DNA of 64,000 bases from Scytonematopsis contorta HA4267-MV1 (GTDB taxonomy: Bacteria > Cyanobacteriota > Cyanobacteriia > Cyanobacteriales > Nostocaceae). A program made the translations under genes and the position numbers. Position 1 is the stretch's first letter, and every line of letters starts with the position of its first letter. The notes beneath the pieces were generated by a model. It made no database searches. It saw only the letters and a list, made by a program, of their open reading frames with translations, and had not been told where the DNA came from. The stretch lies in assembly GCA_019359035.1 (NCBI GenBank), contig JAHHIC010000080.1:1-64000 (forward strand), in the 5' to 3' direction. Shown one piece after another: positions 44,101 to 51,696 of this stretch.

Positions 44101-44509
44101 ATTTGTATCTAATGATACGGAAATTCCTGTACTTGAAGAATTACCTCCACCAACAATAGCCCCCATAACAGTAGACAATACAACGAATTCACTAACCACC
44201 GTTACGTATGTTCAATACCCCTATTTACGTGTATTAAAAGGAGCGTCTGCGGTAGGAACTATATTTCCATTAAAAAGTGAAAGAATGAAACTAGGTCGTA
44301 GTAGTGAAAGTGAAATTATTCTAAACAGTAATCAAATTTCTAGATTTCATGCCAGAATTTTTATTGAAAATGGAAACTACTGTATTGAAGATTTTAATTC
44401 CATCAGTGGCACAATAGTAAATGGAAGCCGTATTAGAGATAAATATCAGCTTCAGAATGGCGATAAAATTCAAATTGCTGATTTTGTACTTGAGTTTAAA
44501 CAAGTATAG
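41165..44509 (+). CDS. Zinc ribbon - AAA ATPase - Ser/Thr kinase - FHA protein
   Basis: 1114 residues in one intact frame. Order: two zinc ribbons (4-22 and 31-48; CPNC..CEAC, CPSC..CGQC), a linker, an ORC/STAND-like ATPase (about 165-560; Walker A VTGYRGVGKSS near 195, Walker B IIFVFDEMDKLED near 382), a winged-helix region (570-670), a Hanks-type kinase (690-953; IGVGGMATIYKAW, VAVK, LIDFGITK, SDIYSLGVTMYEM) and an FHA domain (about 1020-1114; LGRSSESEI, SRFHARI). The kinase catalytic loop reads FRNDIKPGN instead of HRDxKxxN: the Asp is kept, His and Arg are not. The FHA would bind phospho-Thr, perhaps on the same protein. Role unknown; it stands alone and may be a sensor or defence ATPase. 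Confidence 0.8.
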   Translation: MIICPNCNHPNLNDAKQCEACYTPLPTMVNCPSCGSGITADASFCGQCGFNMRAYSEAVSAARLPSNTDVQSKATDPSSSHVDAGKVITKKRNNKASIFKVFLWPKFIFANLKKVLQLLAQILPLKTGKKTKNIFPFTRDLIKYKFEIPLKPIFRFSHEPISIESSLPFIGRQAELNTLVERILFSNGGSFLVTGYRGVGKSSFVNQVVRNLEAALPWAERYLGKTEIIAVQLNLARPLEPSKLMYHIIRRLYEKLIERDILTAFSPDLQEQLSSAYRRTSFNMTRNTIEGLEHNFGINEFSLEAGKLKTTLKPSLGYKRTNTQNYQASFLDYDDKAAEYDVIEISRRLANGYIKPQNLLQQVKKKLLRQSPQRIKLKIIFVFDEMDKLEDIYLEENGTKKLFIESLLGSLKNLFTTSGISFIFIAGKDLHERWLEDLGRGDSIYESVFAYDKYLPCMWTNINELCDTFVDQEVLGRKSTFNSHDSRWDEDEALLMFEDFKNYLYYKGRGLPRRIIRGFNEYVQWNDQKPILVFTHQDARRIRFYAGLQNVLSQFMRKFLKNVSEESLGSQQDKQQLGIYYLVDWVLRQQNREFSLNHAINASKQLSAKIALIEEVAPQIIRDILELLLQSEYLQEVKSELNQAQILNVNIQPEKLYQLPPRRINEMSGVADIYDEEANLLRQVDNITTEIGYYKLQEKIGVGGMATIYKAWDEQNTRYVAVKILTDSLASNPQAVKRFKREAEIMSNLEHPNIVKYYDTGEAKRLFYIVMEYIDGINLSTFVEKLGKLDFNVAIHIIIPIVEALQYIHAKGFFRNDIKPGNILINSAGKVYLIDFGITKSYQGDMEVTGTILQIIGTPHYISPEQWQNNPANASSDIYSLGVTMYEMVAGKRPFEGDSLEDICQRHLHQLPIPPSRFAALPQPVETIILKCLEKNPSQRFQSIDELKIALNQIIHDQPRIDLAPLLKATVGEINYDIEFVSNDTEIPVLEELPPPTIAPITVDNTTNSLTTVTYVQYPYLRVLKGASAVGTIFPLKSERMKLGRSSESEIILNSNQISRFHARIFIENGNYCIEDFNSISGTIVNGSRIRDKYQLQNGDKIQIADFVLEFKQV

Positions 44510-44513
44510 GATA

Positions 44514-44753
44514 ATGAAGACTCTAATACAATGGTTGAAGAAAATACTATCAGTCGAGAAGAAGCAATCGAATTACTCTTTGAGTAACGTAATGAATTTT
44601 AACTCCATTGTTGTCGATATTGTTGGGCTATGGAGCTATCTTGAAGCCCAACTTACTGCTTTCTATCTCGAATTGATAACCCCCATCGAGGAAAGAAAGC
44701 ATCTGAGAAGTCATTATCCAGTCGCACCGTATGTTGCCACTCTTGTTCGGTAG
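44514..44753 (+). CDS. Doubtful short ORF behind the kinase gene
   Basis: ATG 44514, 4 bp past the kinase stop, opens 79 codons (MKTLIQWLKKILSVEKKQSN, then VGLWSYLEAQLTAFYLELI). Its second half lies antisense over the 3' end of the HEPN-like gene. The first 50 codons could be a real small protein or a remnant; the overlap suggests the rest is chance. Confidence 0.25.
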   Translation: MKTLIQWLKKILSVEKKQSNYSLSNVMNFNSIVVDIVGLWSYLEAQLTAFYLELITPIEERKHLRSHYPVAPYVATLVR

Positions 44754-45222
44754 GAAAAATATTTGCCTGAGCCATGATAAGAAAGACCCCTGCAACAGCA
44801 TATGTTAAATTCTCAAAATTAGCCTCAGCAAAATGACTGGCACGATTATGCTTTACATTATTGTAAGATTTATACCAAGGCAGCGGAGGCTTACTGGTTG
44901 TCCACAACTTAAATGGCTCAATATATAGTTTCTTTGGATGCCAAAAATGAAAACCAACGTCCCGATCTTCTAGCCCAAGATCAGGCTCAGCTTGAATATA
45001 ATGAGTGATATTTGGGTTTCCTGTCGGCAATCTATGTTTCAATTGTAAAACTTCCTTGCATACTGATTCAAATTCAGTACAGGCACGTAGATATAGAGCA
45101 TATACACGGTGAGAGAAAGTTTTAAAGTTATGATTACTTGGCTCAATGTATTGAGTAATTTCTAAATAATCCTTAAAAATAAGTTCAAATGCATTCAGGT
45201 AATCAGTCCGATCACTAAGCAT
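44653..45222 (-). CDS. HEPN-like protein
   Basis: A 189-residue all-helical protein. The diagnostic part is SYNNVKHNRASHFAEANFEN (about 128-147), followed by a hydrophobic helix LTYAVAGVFLIMAQ. This matches a cyanobacterial/bacterial HEPN-like family with an NxxKHxR motif. HEPN domains are often RNases in toxin-antitoxin and defence systems, but the usual RxxxxH is not clear here. The start is set at ATG 45222, eight bases after GAGGAAA; the longer frame has no ribosome site. It faces the kinase gene tail to tail. Confidence 0.55.
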   Translation of the reverse strand: MLSDRTDYLNAFELIFKDYLEITQYIEPSNHNFKTFSHRVYALYLRACTEFESVCKEVLQLKHRLPTGNPNITHYIQAEPDLGLEDRDVGFHFWHPKKLYIEPFKLWTTSKPPLPWYKSYNNVKHNRASHFAEANFENLTYAVAGVFLIMAQANIFPTEQEWQHTVRLDNDFSDAFFPRWGLSIRDRKQ

Positions 45223-45446
45223 ACAGCATTTCCTCTTTGAGAATCTCACCAGCAATCTTGATGCTAATTCTATTATAACCAATCCAGGTGGCTGAATTTA
45301 CCGCCATACCAGCCAAAAGCTATCAGCTTGTTTTACCCATAAAGTTAATATAGGAAAGAATTTTATTTATTGTAGTATTTTCATAAAATTATAAATCACT
45401 ACTTGTTGCTCACGCTTATTTAATTGAAACTAACAAGTAGTGAATC

Positions 45447-45584
45447 ATGCATCAAACTAATATCATTGTAACAGATAAAAAGCCTAAAAAAGCAACCAAA
45501 TCATTATCAGAGGCTGAGTATTACGATTTGGAGGCTAAACTAGCATCAGAAAAATCTGATTATTACCACTTGAGGCACAAGTAA
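45447..45584 (+). CDS. Small hydrophilic protein (45 aa)
   Basis: ATG 45447 to TAA 45582-45584: MHQTNIIVTDKKPKKATKSL, SEAEYYDLEAKLASEKSDYY and HLRHK. The composition is charged and helical. It lies 54 bp before the Gp157 gene on the same strand, as do several very short genes in phage early regions. No strong ribosome site. Confidence 0.4.
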   Translation: MHQTNIIVTDKKPKKATKSLSEAEYYDLEAKLASEKSDYYHLRHK

Positions 45585-45638
45585 ATCAAAAAGTAATTAA
45601 ACAGCATTTAAATAATTGCTCTTGTTCATTTAAGAAAT

Positions 45639-46220
45639 ATGACTCAATCAATAGAACGTCAAATCAACAAACTAACTCTCAAAGAGTTATCCCTTGATGC
45701 AGCCAAACTGTGGGAGCAAATTGAAGAAGCAACTGATTCAGAAGAAGAAGGTGAGCTTAAAGAACTTATCAGCAAGCTAGTCTCTGTCCAAAATGGTATC
45801 GAAACCAAAATTGATGCTATTGCTTGGGTGGTAGACCAACTCAAACTTGACTTGGAAACCTGGGAACAAAGAAAGCAGCGCACAGTTGAACTACATGACA
45901 AAGTAATCTCTCGGAGAAAAACTCAACTAGAACAAATCAAGCGTACGCTCATTCATTTGCACGAAATTGGATTAATTCCGGAGAAAAACATTGGTAAAGA
46001 TAGAGTTATTGAAATCAGGGATAATCCACCAAAAGTAGCTGATTTACTAATCGAAGTTGATGATGCTGACTTTCCCGATGAATTTAAGAGCATTGAGTAC
46101 AAACCCAACAATAAAGCAATTTTATCAGCTTATAAAGCTGGATGCGATATCAGCCATATTGCACAAATCACCGTAGGAAAGCAAGTTCGGTTTAAAGTTA
46201 CATCTTCAAGGAAAAATTGA
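45639..46220 (+). CDS. Siphovirus Gp157-like protein
   Basis: A 193-residue coiled-coil protein (about 10-110, heptads through LWEQIEEATDSEEEGELKEL, VQNGIETKIDAIAWVVDQL, and RRKTQLEQIKRTL). The C-terminal part (VIEIRDNPPKVADLLIEVDD, PDEFKSIEYKPNNKAILSAY, KQVRFKV) is the Gp157 signature: a beta-hairpin plus a Lys-Ala-Ile-Lys-type helix. Gp157 proteins occur in siphovirus and plasmid early regions beside single-strand annealing genes. It ends in TGATGG overlapping the next start by one base, so the two are translationally coupled. Confidence 0.7.
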   Translation: MTQSIERQINKLTLKELSLDAAKLWEQIEEATDSEEEGELKELISKLVSVQNGIETKIDAIAWVVDQLKLDLETWEQRKQRTVELHDKVISRRKTQLEQIKRTLIHLHEIGLIPEKNIGKDRVIEIRDNPPKVADLLIEVDDADFPDEFKSIEYKPNNKAILSAYKAGCDISHIAQITVGKQVRFKVTSSRKN

Positions 46221-46438
46221 TGGAAGCAGAATTAGTTAAATTAATCAAAAAATTGTCTTGGAGCTTAGACCCAAATACCTCGCTTACAATCTGTAAAGAA
46301 ATTGCAAATTTAGCGGGATTAGCTCAGCCAGAAAACGAGGAAGACTGTTATGAAATCCTTCAATGGGTAAACGATAATTACCCAAACGCTTATAAAGATG
46401 CAACAAAAAGTGCTAGAAAATTCTGGAATTTAATCTAA
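46220..46438 (+). CDS. Small acidic protein coupled to Gp157
   Basis: A 72-residue helical protein (MEAELVKLIKKLSWSLDPNT, ITL-like CKEIANLAGLAQPENEEDCY, YPNAYKDATKSARKFW). Its ATG overlaps the Gp157 stop (TGATGG). No family recognised; by position it belongs to the same phage- or plasmid-type operon. Confidence 0.5.
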   Translation: MEAELVKLIKKLSWSLDPNTSLTICKEIANLAGLAQPENEEDCYEILQWVNDNYPNAYKDATKSARKFWNLI

Positions 46439-46566
46439 CCTCAAACTAAATTGGCTGCATTATAACCAGCAGCCAATATTAATAGTATTAATCTACAAAT
46501 ATGAAGTAAAAAGTTAATCTTTGACGCTAACGCTGAGATTATATGAGAGTTTTTTGAGAAAATATC

Positions 46567-46920
46567 ATGGAAACTGCAATTCAAACTATCAACAATTTAT
46601 TGTTCATCTCCATTTGGGGATTTAGCTATCTTTTTATCACAATATTTATTTTGTCACTCCAAGAGGAATTTAAAAAGCATTTAACCCAACCAGTAGTTGC
46701 ATTAGTTGAGCCAATTTCTCTTCCCCAACTAGAACCACAAGTAGTTGAACAAAAGCGGTTTAGCAGTAACAAATATAAAACCAAAACCCGAACTACAGAA
46801 CTGAGATATTTCTGTGATATCAAAGGTATTGACTGGTATTTCACAAGTATAAATCCGGAAACAGGACGCAAACGCCACATGACCATAAAAGAAATGGAAC
46901 AAGCTTTGTTAGTTCAATGA
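46567..46920 (+). CDS. One-pass membrane protein, hypothetical
   Basis: 117 residues: a membrane segment (about 11-32; LLFISIWGFSYLFITIFILS), a proline-rich linker (48-60) and a basic C-terminal domain (RYFCDIKGIDWYFTSINPET, then KRHMTIKEMEQALLVQ) that looks like a small DNA- or protein-binding fold. No family recognised. Gene order and size fit an accessory phage/plasmid block. Confidence 0.45.
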   Translation: METAIQTINNLLFISIWGFSYLFITIFILSLQEEFKKHLTQPVVALVEPISLPQLEPQVVEQKRFSSNKYKTKTRTTELRYFCDIKGIDWYFTSINPETGRKRHMTIKEMEQALLVQ

Positions 46921-47204
46921 AGCGAAAAAGCTTTTGTCAAATTTGACAAAAGCTAAAATCAATATAAATACTACAACTCAATAGCTATAGAAATATTTTT
47001 TTCATCCACATGGTGAAAGAATTAAATGAGGAAATCAATGATACAACCTCAGCTTAGTGAATAAAGCAATAAGTAAAGCAATAAGTTAAAATTATAAAAA
47101 TGTACTAGTTAAAGTTCATAACTTTAATATTTACTCTTCACAAAATAATTACTTTGAATTCATATAACTATACCAATAAACCACTGTAAGTTAGTAGAAT
47201 AGTT

Positions 47205-47341
47205 AAAGTTAAACCTAAAAGAATTCTAAATAACATAGAGAAAGGTTTAGCCGTATCAGGACTTTCTACTAAATAGCAACAGTAAGCACGATTTCTATAT
47301 TGGCTCCAGTTCATTCAAGGTAGAAACATCTACCTTTTTTC
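47205..47341 (+). ncRNA. Possible small RNA or leader ending in a terminator
   Basis: TAAACCT (47210-47216) pairs with AGGTTTA (47243-47249), and the segment ends in a near-perfect intrinsic terminator: AAGGTAGA (47317-47324), loop AACA, TCTACCTT (47329-47336) and TTTTC. The terminator lies only 18 bp before a start codon, so it either ends a small RNA made from the spacer 46921-47358 or acts as an attenuator for the gene at 47359. No protein-coding frame is seen here. Confidence 0.4.
47317..47341 (+). terminator. Intrinsic terminator just upstream of 47359
   Basis: 8-bp perfect stem AAGGTAGA/TCTACCTT with a 4-nt loop and a T-run. It is symmetric enough to act on either strand. Confidence 0.75.
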
Positions 47342-47358
47342 TTATTAAGAGAGTAAAT

Positions 47359-47649
47359 ATGAATTACAGTTTGAGTATCAATGAAATGAAAGGTATTGTC
47401 ACCACTTTAAAAACAATAACAAAATTCCCTTCAAAACAGTTAATTTCAAAGGAAATCAAGTGTGGTATAACGTTTGAGGAATTAGATGTGGTGTTTAATA
47501 TAGATGAAGATGATATGGATATTCGCATAAATCAACTTCAACAAGAACAGCCAGAAAAGTTTGATGAGTTTTACGAAAAACTCAAATCATTTTGGTCTGT
47601 GGAAGTAGAAAATGTTGAAGATAGAATAAAAGAGCTAAGCCTCGTATAA
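47359..47649 (+). CDS. Small acidic protein, hypothetical
   Basis: 96 residues, predicted helical and acidic (MNYSLSINEMKGIVTTLKTI, FEELDVVFNIDEDDMDIRI, NQLQQEQPEKFDEFYEKLK). No family recognised. AAGAGAGTAAAT before ATG 47359 is a fair ribosome site. The terminator immediately upstream suggests a regulated or separate transcript. It converges on the nuclease-like gene at 47712. Confidence 0.5.
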   Translation: MNYSLSINEMKGIVTTLKTITKFPSKQLISKEIKCGITFEELDVVFNIDEDDMDIRINQLQQEQPEKFDEFYEKLKSFWSVEVENVEDRIKELSLV

Positions 47650-47657
47650 CGCTATAC

Positions 47658-47681
47658 GGGTGTTAACAAGGATTAACACCC
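47658..47681. terminator. Bidirectional hairpin between convergent genes
   Basis: GGGTGTTAA pairs with TTAACACCC around CAAGGA. It lies between the stops of 47359-47649 and 47712-48287 and could serve both. Confidence 0.6.
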
Positions 47682-47711
47682 TAATTTATCAAAATATTAA
47701 TATATTAAGTT

Positions 47712-48287
47712 TTAATCACGTCTTTGGGATAAATATCTTTGACGGTAATCAGCCCTTTTCAACTTAGAAGCCTGACGCGGAGACCACTGCTTCATTGGTG
47801 TAACTTTTCCTACATCAGCCAACTTCTGACGGTAAGTTTGGTTCCCGGTAATTTTCGCGATCGCTCCTGCGATAAACCGAGCGCAGCGTTCTGGCTGTGA
47901 GGAAACCTGTTCTTCTGCAAACCTGATGACAAGCCAGTTAGCATCAACAAAACACTTATTTCGGTAGTCATCCTCTCCAATACAGTGGGTTGGTTTTCCA
48001 GTAGCAAACGAAATAGGTTCGTCCACTTCCAAGTCAATATGTAAACCAGTGGTGGGTTCAACTATCAAAAAGTCAGCCGTATAGTGTAAATCATGTCCTG
48101 GTGGTAACATTTTCTGCTGGGGAAAAACAATGTCACCAAAATAATGCTTAAGAACATTTTCGAGCAATCCCTCACTTGCACCAACTGGAGCATCACCTGT
48201 TCCCGAAGGTAAAATCAATGGGGTAAATTTTTTCTGCTTAACTAAATCTGGAATACAAACAACCGGAAATTCCAATGCTTTTGACAT
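47712..48287 (-). CDS. PD-(D/E)xK nuclease-like protein
   Basis: A 191-residue protein with a restriction-endonuclease-type core: HYTADFLIVEPTTGLHIDLE (Asp then the E-V-D strand, about 88-107), followed by DDYRNKCFVDANWLVIRFAE (about 122-141), as in DUF559/Vsr-like proteins. The lysine of the motif is not obvious (DLEVDEP), so activity is uncertain. The C-terminus is basic (KQWSPRQASKLKRADYRQRY). The start is set at ATG 48287 (MSKALEFPVV); the longer frame adds six codons. It may be a stand-alone DNA-processing protein of the accessory zone. Confidence 0.55.
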   Translation of the reverse strand: MSKALEFPVVCIPDLVKQKKFTPLILPSGTGDAPVGASEGLLENVLKHYFGDIVFPQQKMLPPGHDLHYTADFLIVEPTTGLHIDLEVDEPISFATGKPTHCIGEDDYRNKCFVDANWLVIRFAEEQVSSQPERCARFIAGAIAKITGNQTYRQKLADVGKVTPMKQWSPRQASKLKRADYRQRYLSQRRD

Positions 48288-48523
48288 ATCCGTAAAAAAT
48301 ATCAAATATTTACATAAAATTTATGAAAGACCCTGATATATAGTTAATAAAACTTACCCCACAATTATTACTTGACTAGCCACCCGCAGACAATTAACTT
48401 TTAGCTAGAAATTTACTAACTTTTGTTGAAATAACAACCAAAAAACTAACAATTTGTTAGATGCGACTACCATTAATATCAAATAAAATAAGCGGTAATC
48501 GCTCTTAACCAGCCATAAACGAA

Positions 48524-51118
48524 ATGGAATCTAGCTTCGGCCATTTAGAAAAACTCATAAGCGACAATCATCCCCTTATTGCCACCGAGTCACCTCCCCA
48601 AGAACGAAAACGACTACTGACACATATTGCAGCCTATTGTCAAACTGCAAACAGAAAAGCTTACATCTGGACAATTAGCGAAGATAACATCAAACAAATA
48701 ACCATCAACTCAAGCAATAAGCTCACTTTCACTGAATTTGAGGAATATAAGCCTAAAGTCAAACAAAATAAAGAAGATTATTTTCACGTATTAAACTTCT
48801 GGAAGGATTATGAGGAACAAGGAATATTAATTATCGAGAATATCTACCCGTGGATAAAGGAGGATACTCCCAAGGAGACGGACTTTTTCCTAGTGTCGGA
48901 ATGGATAAAATCGTCGTTGATTAACCTCAAACTTTATAATCAAGATAGTGGTAAAATAGCTATGCTACTAGGAGCAACTGCTGAAATAACCAGTGAAATA
49001 GCAGCCGAAATACCCTTGTGGACGCAAGAACTACCAGATGTACAAGAAATTATTGATAATTTAATTGATAGCAAAATTCTGACCGAAACTTATAGTTTTG
49101 AATTAGTAACTGCGATCACACCCTGGCTAGGAGAGTGGGTAATAGTAAAAATAGCCGAAGCGATTCTTGGCAACTTAAACACTCAGATTAAGCCAAAAGA
49201 ACTGGAAAAAGCTTTAAAAGTTTGTGTTGCGACTGCTGATAGACAAGTGAAACTGTTTTGGCGTTGCGAACCACGCTTTATTCCAAAACTACTGGAACAT
49301 CTGTTTCAAAGTATGGCAGAAGAGTTACAAAGACCCTTTAAAAGTCAAGGAACTCTACAAGTAGAATATTTAGTCACAATTTTTCAAAAAGTACTAGAGG
49401 AACATCCTAAAATAAAGCAGAATATTGATGAATCCCTTATTCAACCTTGGCTGGAAGTATTTGCTAAAAATTATTTTGAAACAACAGATTTATATTTACG
49501 ATACAAAATTTCTCAAGTAGATTATCTCCAACAAATAACCAACTATTTTGATGATATTAAATTTGCTGGAATAGCTGTTGAAGGAAAGGAGATTGATAAA
49601 TCGGCTAAATTGATTGATATTTTTGTAATGCCCGATGTTGTAGAAAATTTTAATCAAATATCTCCACCAGATTTTCCAATTCAAATTAATAATCGCCAAG
49701 CAGAGTTAATTTGGGAGCAACGTCAAGCAGTGCGAACGTTACAATATGATGGTGAAAAATTATTAGCACAACAACTTTTAAACGAAAATAAATCAAACAA
49801 AATCGTTCTTCTAGGCGCACCAGGTTCTGGTAAAACCACTTTAATGAATTATTTTGCAGTGACGCTTGCTCAAAAACAAAATGACACAAATGAAAGGTTA
49901 CCAATTTTGGTTAGAATTCGTGATTTAGCAAGACGAACAGATAATATTAGCATGCTAATGGCACAACAACATCGTAAGAAAATTTCAAAATTTATTAAGT
50001 ATATTTTGGAGATAGATACCCCTTACGAACAATGGCTACATAGGAATTTATTTTTTGCTACAAGTTGCTTATCAGAGGATATTGATATTGTAGATGAGAA
50101 TTTACTAACCGATATATTTCATAAATTAATTCAATTAGAAATTGCTTATTCTGATTTAGTTGGTGATAATGTTCAGCGTCAGGTCTATAACAGTATTTGT
50201 AATTTACAAGAAACTAAATTTGCAGCTAAAATGTTGATACTATTAAACGAATCTGCACATCTTTTAAAAAAAATTAGATGGCATCATTATCGTTCAAGCT
50301 TAGGAGAAAAAGATGAAGCAAAAAATTCATTATTGTCAATGCTAAAAAGCGGAACCCGTTATGAGCGTTTCCGCTCTGCTGAAACATTAAGTATTTTAAA
50401 AAATGATTCAGAAGAAGTCGTCGAAGAACTAATAAAGCAGGTTCAAGAGGAAGACACTCAAATCCGTAGATTTGCAGCTATGCCATTAGCCAGATTGGAG
50501 AAAAAAGAGTTGGCCGCACAGTTGTTAATACCAATGTTACGCGATGAAAATTACGTAATTCGTGGTAATGCTGCCGAGGCTCTGGGACGCTTAAATCATA
50601 AACCTGAAGTTGTAGAGGCGCTTTTAATCAGTATTGAAGATGAGCAATATTCAGTAAGATATAGAGCAGCCGAGGCTTTAGGGCTTTTGGGCAATGTTTC
50701 TCCAAGAGTGGTTAACGAACTTACTTTAATGTTGGAAGATGAAGATTGTGAACTCCGATATAGGGCTGCTGAAGTATTAATGAAATCAAGTGATTTATTT
50801 AAGCCTTATCAAGTGTTAATTCCAGCACTCATATCAAAACTTAATGATAAAGAATTTATGGTTCGCTTGAGAGTCACGACGGCGCTTGGGGAACTAGGCG
50901 ATTCTTCCGATAAAGTGATACAAGCCCTTATATTAAAATTTGAGGATGAAGAAACATCGGTACGCGGAGCAGCAGCAAGGGCGTTAGTTAAACTAGGCAA
51001 GCCTTCTTTAGAAATTAGAGATGTTCTTGTTAAATTAATTGAGCAGTACCAAGATTCAAGAGATGTAAAAGGTGAAATTCATGTACTTTGGAATTTAGTT
51101 GAAGATGAAAACAATTAG
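48524..51118 (+). CDS. Ycf46-like N-domain - NACHT-type ATPase - HEAT repeat protein
   Basis: 864 residues. Residues 8-180 resemble the P-loop-less N-domain of Ycf46-like AAA proteins (HPLIATESPPQERKRLLTHI, KAYIWTISED, GILIIENIYPWI). Residues 395-460 hold the NACHT start with Walker A LLGAPGSGKTT (about 428-438) and the strand LPILVRIRDLARR. Then, at about 473, the sequence jumps to a helical segment (YEQWLHRNLFFATSCLSED) that normally lies after the nucleotide domain; no Walker B (LDGLDE) is present. Residues 600-860 are about eight HEAT repeats (RFAAMPLARLEKKE, VIRGNAAEALGRLN). NACHT proteins are used in antiphage signalling; this one may be an internally deleted relic or a minimal form. 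Confidence 0.7.
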   Translation: MESSFGHLEKLISDNHPLIATESPPQERKRLLTHIAAYCQTANRKAYIWTISEDNIKQITINSSNKLTFTEFEEYKPKVKQNKEDYFHVLNFWKDYEEQGILIIENIYPWIKEDTPKETDFFLVSEWIKSSLINLKLYNQDSGKIAMLLGATAEITSEIAAEIPLWTQELPDVQEIIDNLIDSKILTETYSFELVTAITPWLGEWVIVKIAEAILGNLNTQIKPKELEKALKVCVATADRQVKLFWRCEPRFIPKLLEHLFQSMAEELQRPFKSQGTLQVEYLVTIFQKVLEEHPKIKQNIDESLIQPWLEVFAKNYFETTDLYLRYKISQVDYLQQITNYFDDIKFAGIAVEGKEIDKSAKLIDIFVMPDVVENFNQISPPDFPIQINNRQAELIWEQRQAVRTLQYDGEKLLAQQLLNENKSNKIVLLGAPGSGKTTLMNYFAVTLAQKQNDTNERLPILVRIRDLARRTDNISMLMAQQHRKKISKFIKYILEIDTPYEQWLHRNLFFATSCLSEDIDIVDENLLTDIFHKLIQLEIAYSDLVGDNVQRQVYNSICNLQETKFAAKMLILLNESAHLLKKIRWHHYRSSLGEKDEAKNSLLSMLKSGTRYERFRSAETLSILKNDSEEVVEELIKQVQEEDTQIRRFAAMPLARLEKKELAAQLLIPMLRDENYVIRGNAAEALGRLNHKPEVVEALLISIEDEQYSVRYRAAEALGLLGNVSPRVVNELTLMLEDEDCELRYRAAEVLMKSSDLFKPYQVLIPALISKLNDKEFMVRLRVTTALGELGDSSDKVIQALILKFEDEETSVRGAAARALVKLGKPSLEIRDVLVKLIEQYQDSRDVKGEIHVLWNLVEDENN

Positions 51119-51375
51119 CTTACTTTAAAACCACTTTTTCCTCTAATCTTACATACATTGTTTTATCTATAGGAAATTTAAATCCTTCAATCTGGGTTGA
51201 GGAATAGCATCAACTCAACTTTTTTGTTTGCTTATTGGGTTTATGTTCTTTAACTCAACTCACCAATATTAAAAGTAATTTTGGTTAATTGATGTTTTCA
51301 TTACAAAATATTTTCAAATAGTATCTATTACAATACTAATATGAGAGTATAACGAGTATTACTAATTGTGTAATC

Positions 51376-51696
51376 ATGACAGAAACAAAACCTGCTCGTA
51401 CAGCTATTTCGGGACGAATATTTCCCCAATTCCAATGGACTGCAGAAGAGGAAGCCCAAAGAATAGCAGAAGATGAGGAATTCTACCGTCGTTGTAAGGC
51501 TATTTTTGATAGGGTCAAACCAGAATTCATCAATACTTGTTACAACTGGTATATGGTTGTTGAGCCTGAGAGTGGCGACTATTTTGTTGACCGAGATGAA
51601 GAAGTAGTCATGGTCAAAGCTCGTAATATGCACCCTGGTACTGTACCATTATTTTTCTTCAAAATAAATGAGACGGGGATTTCAGGGAGCGTATGA
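51376..51696 (+). CDS. Partner protein of the retropepsin pair, copy 1
   Basis: A 106-residue soluble protein. A charged helical head (AEEEAQRIAEDEEFYRRCKA) leads to YNWYMVVEPESGDYFVDRDE and HPGTVPLFFFKINETGISGS. The second copy (61499) shares CxxxF, P/T-x-x-NW, (E/D)P(E/D)SxDY, HxGT and F(R/K)(L/I)N(E/D)TG at the same spacing. Its stop overlaps the next start by 4 bp (ATGA), so the two genes are coupled. No named family is certain. ATG 51376 has no strong ribosome site. Confidence 0.65.
   Translation: MTETKPARTAISGRIFPQFQWTAEEEAQRIAEDEEFYRRCKAIFDRVKPEFINTCYNWYMVVEPESGDYFVDRDEEVVMVKARNMHPGTVPLFFFKINETGISGSV

Noticed and set aside
44514-44753. Operon partner of the kinase gene
   Set aside because: The frame starts 4 bp after the kinase stop, but half of it is antisense to the HEPN-like gene and it matches nothing; kept only as a doubtful feature.
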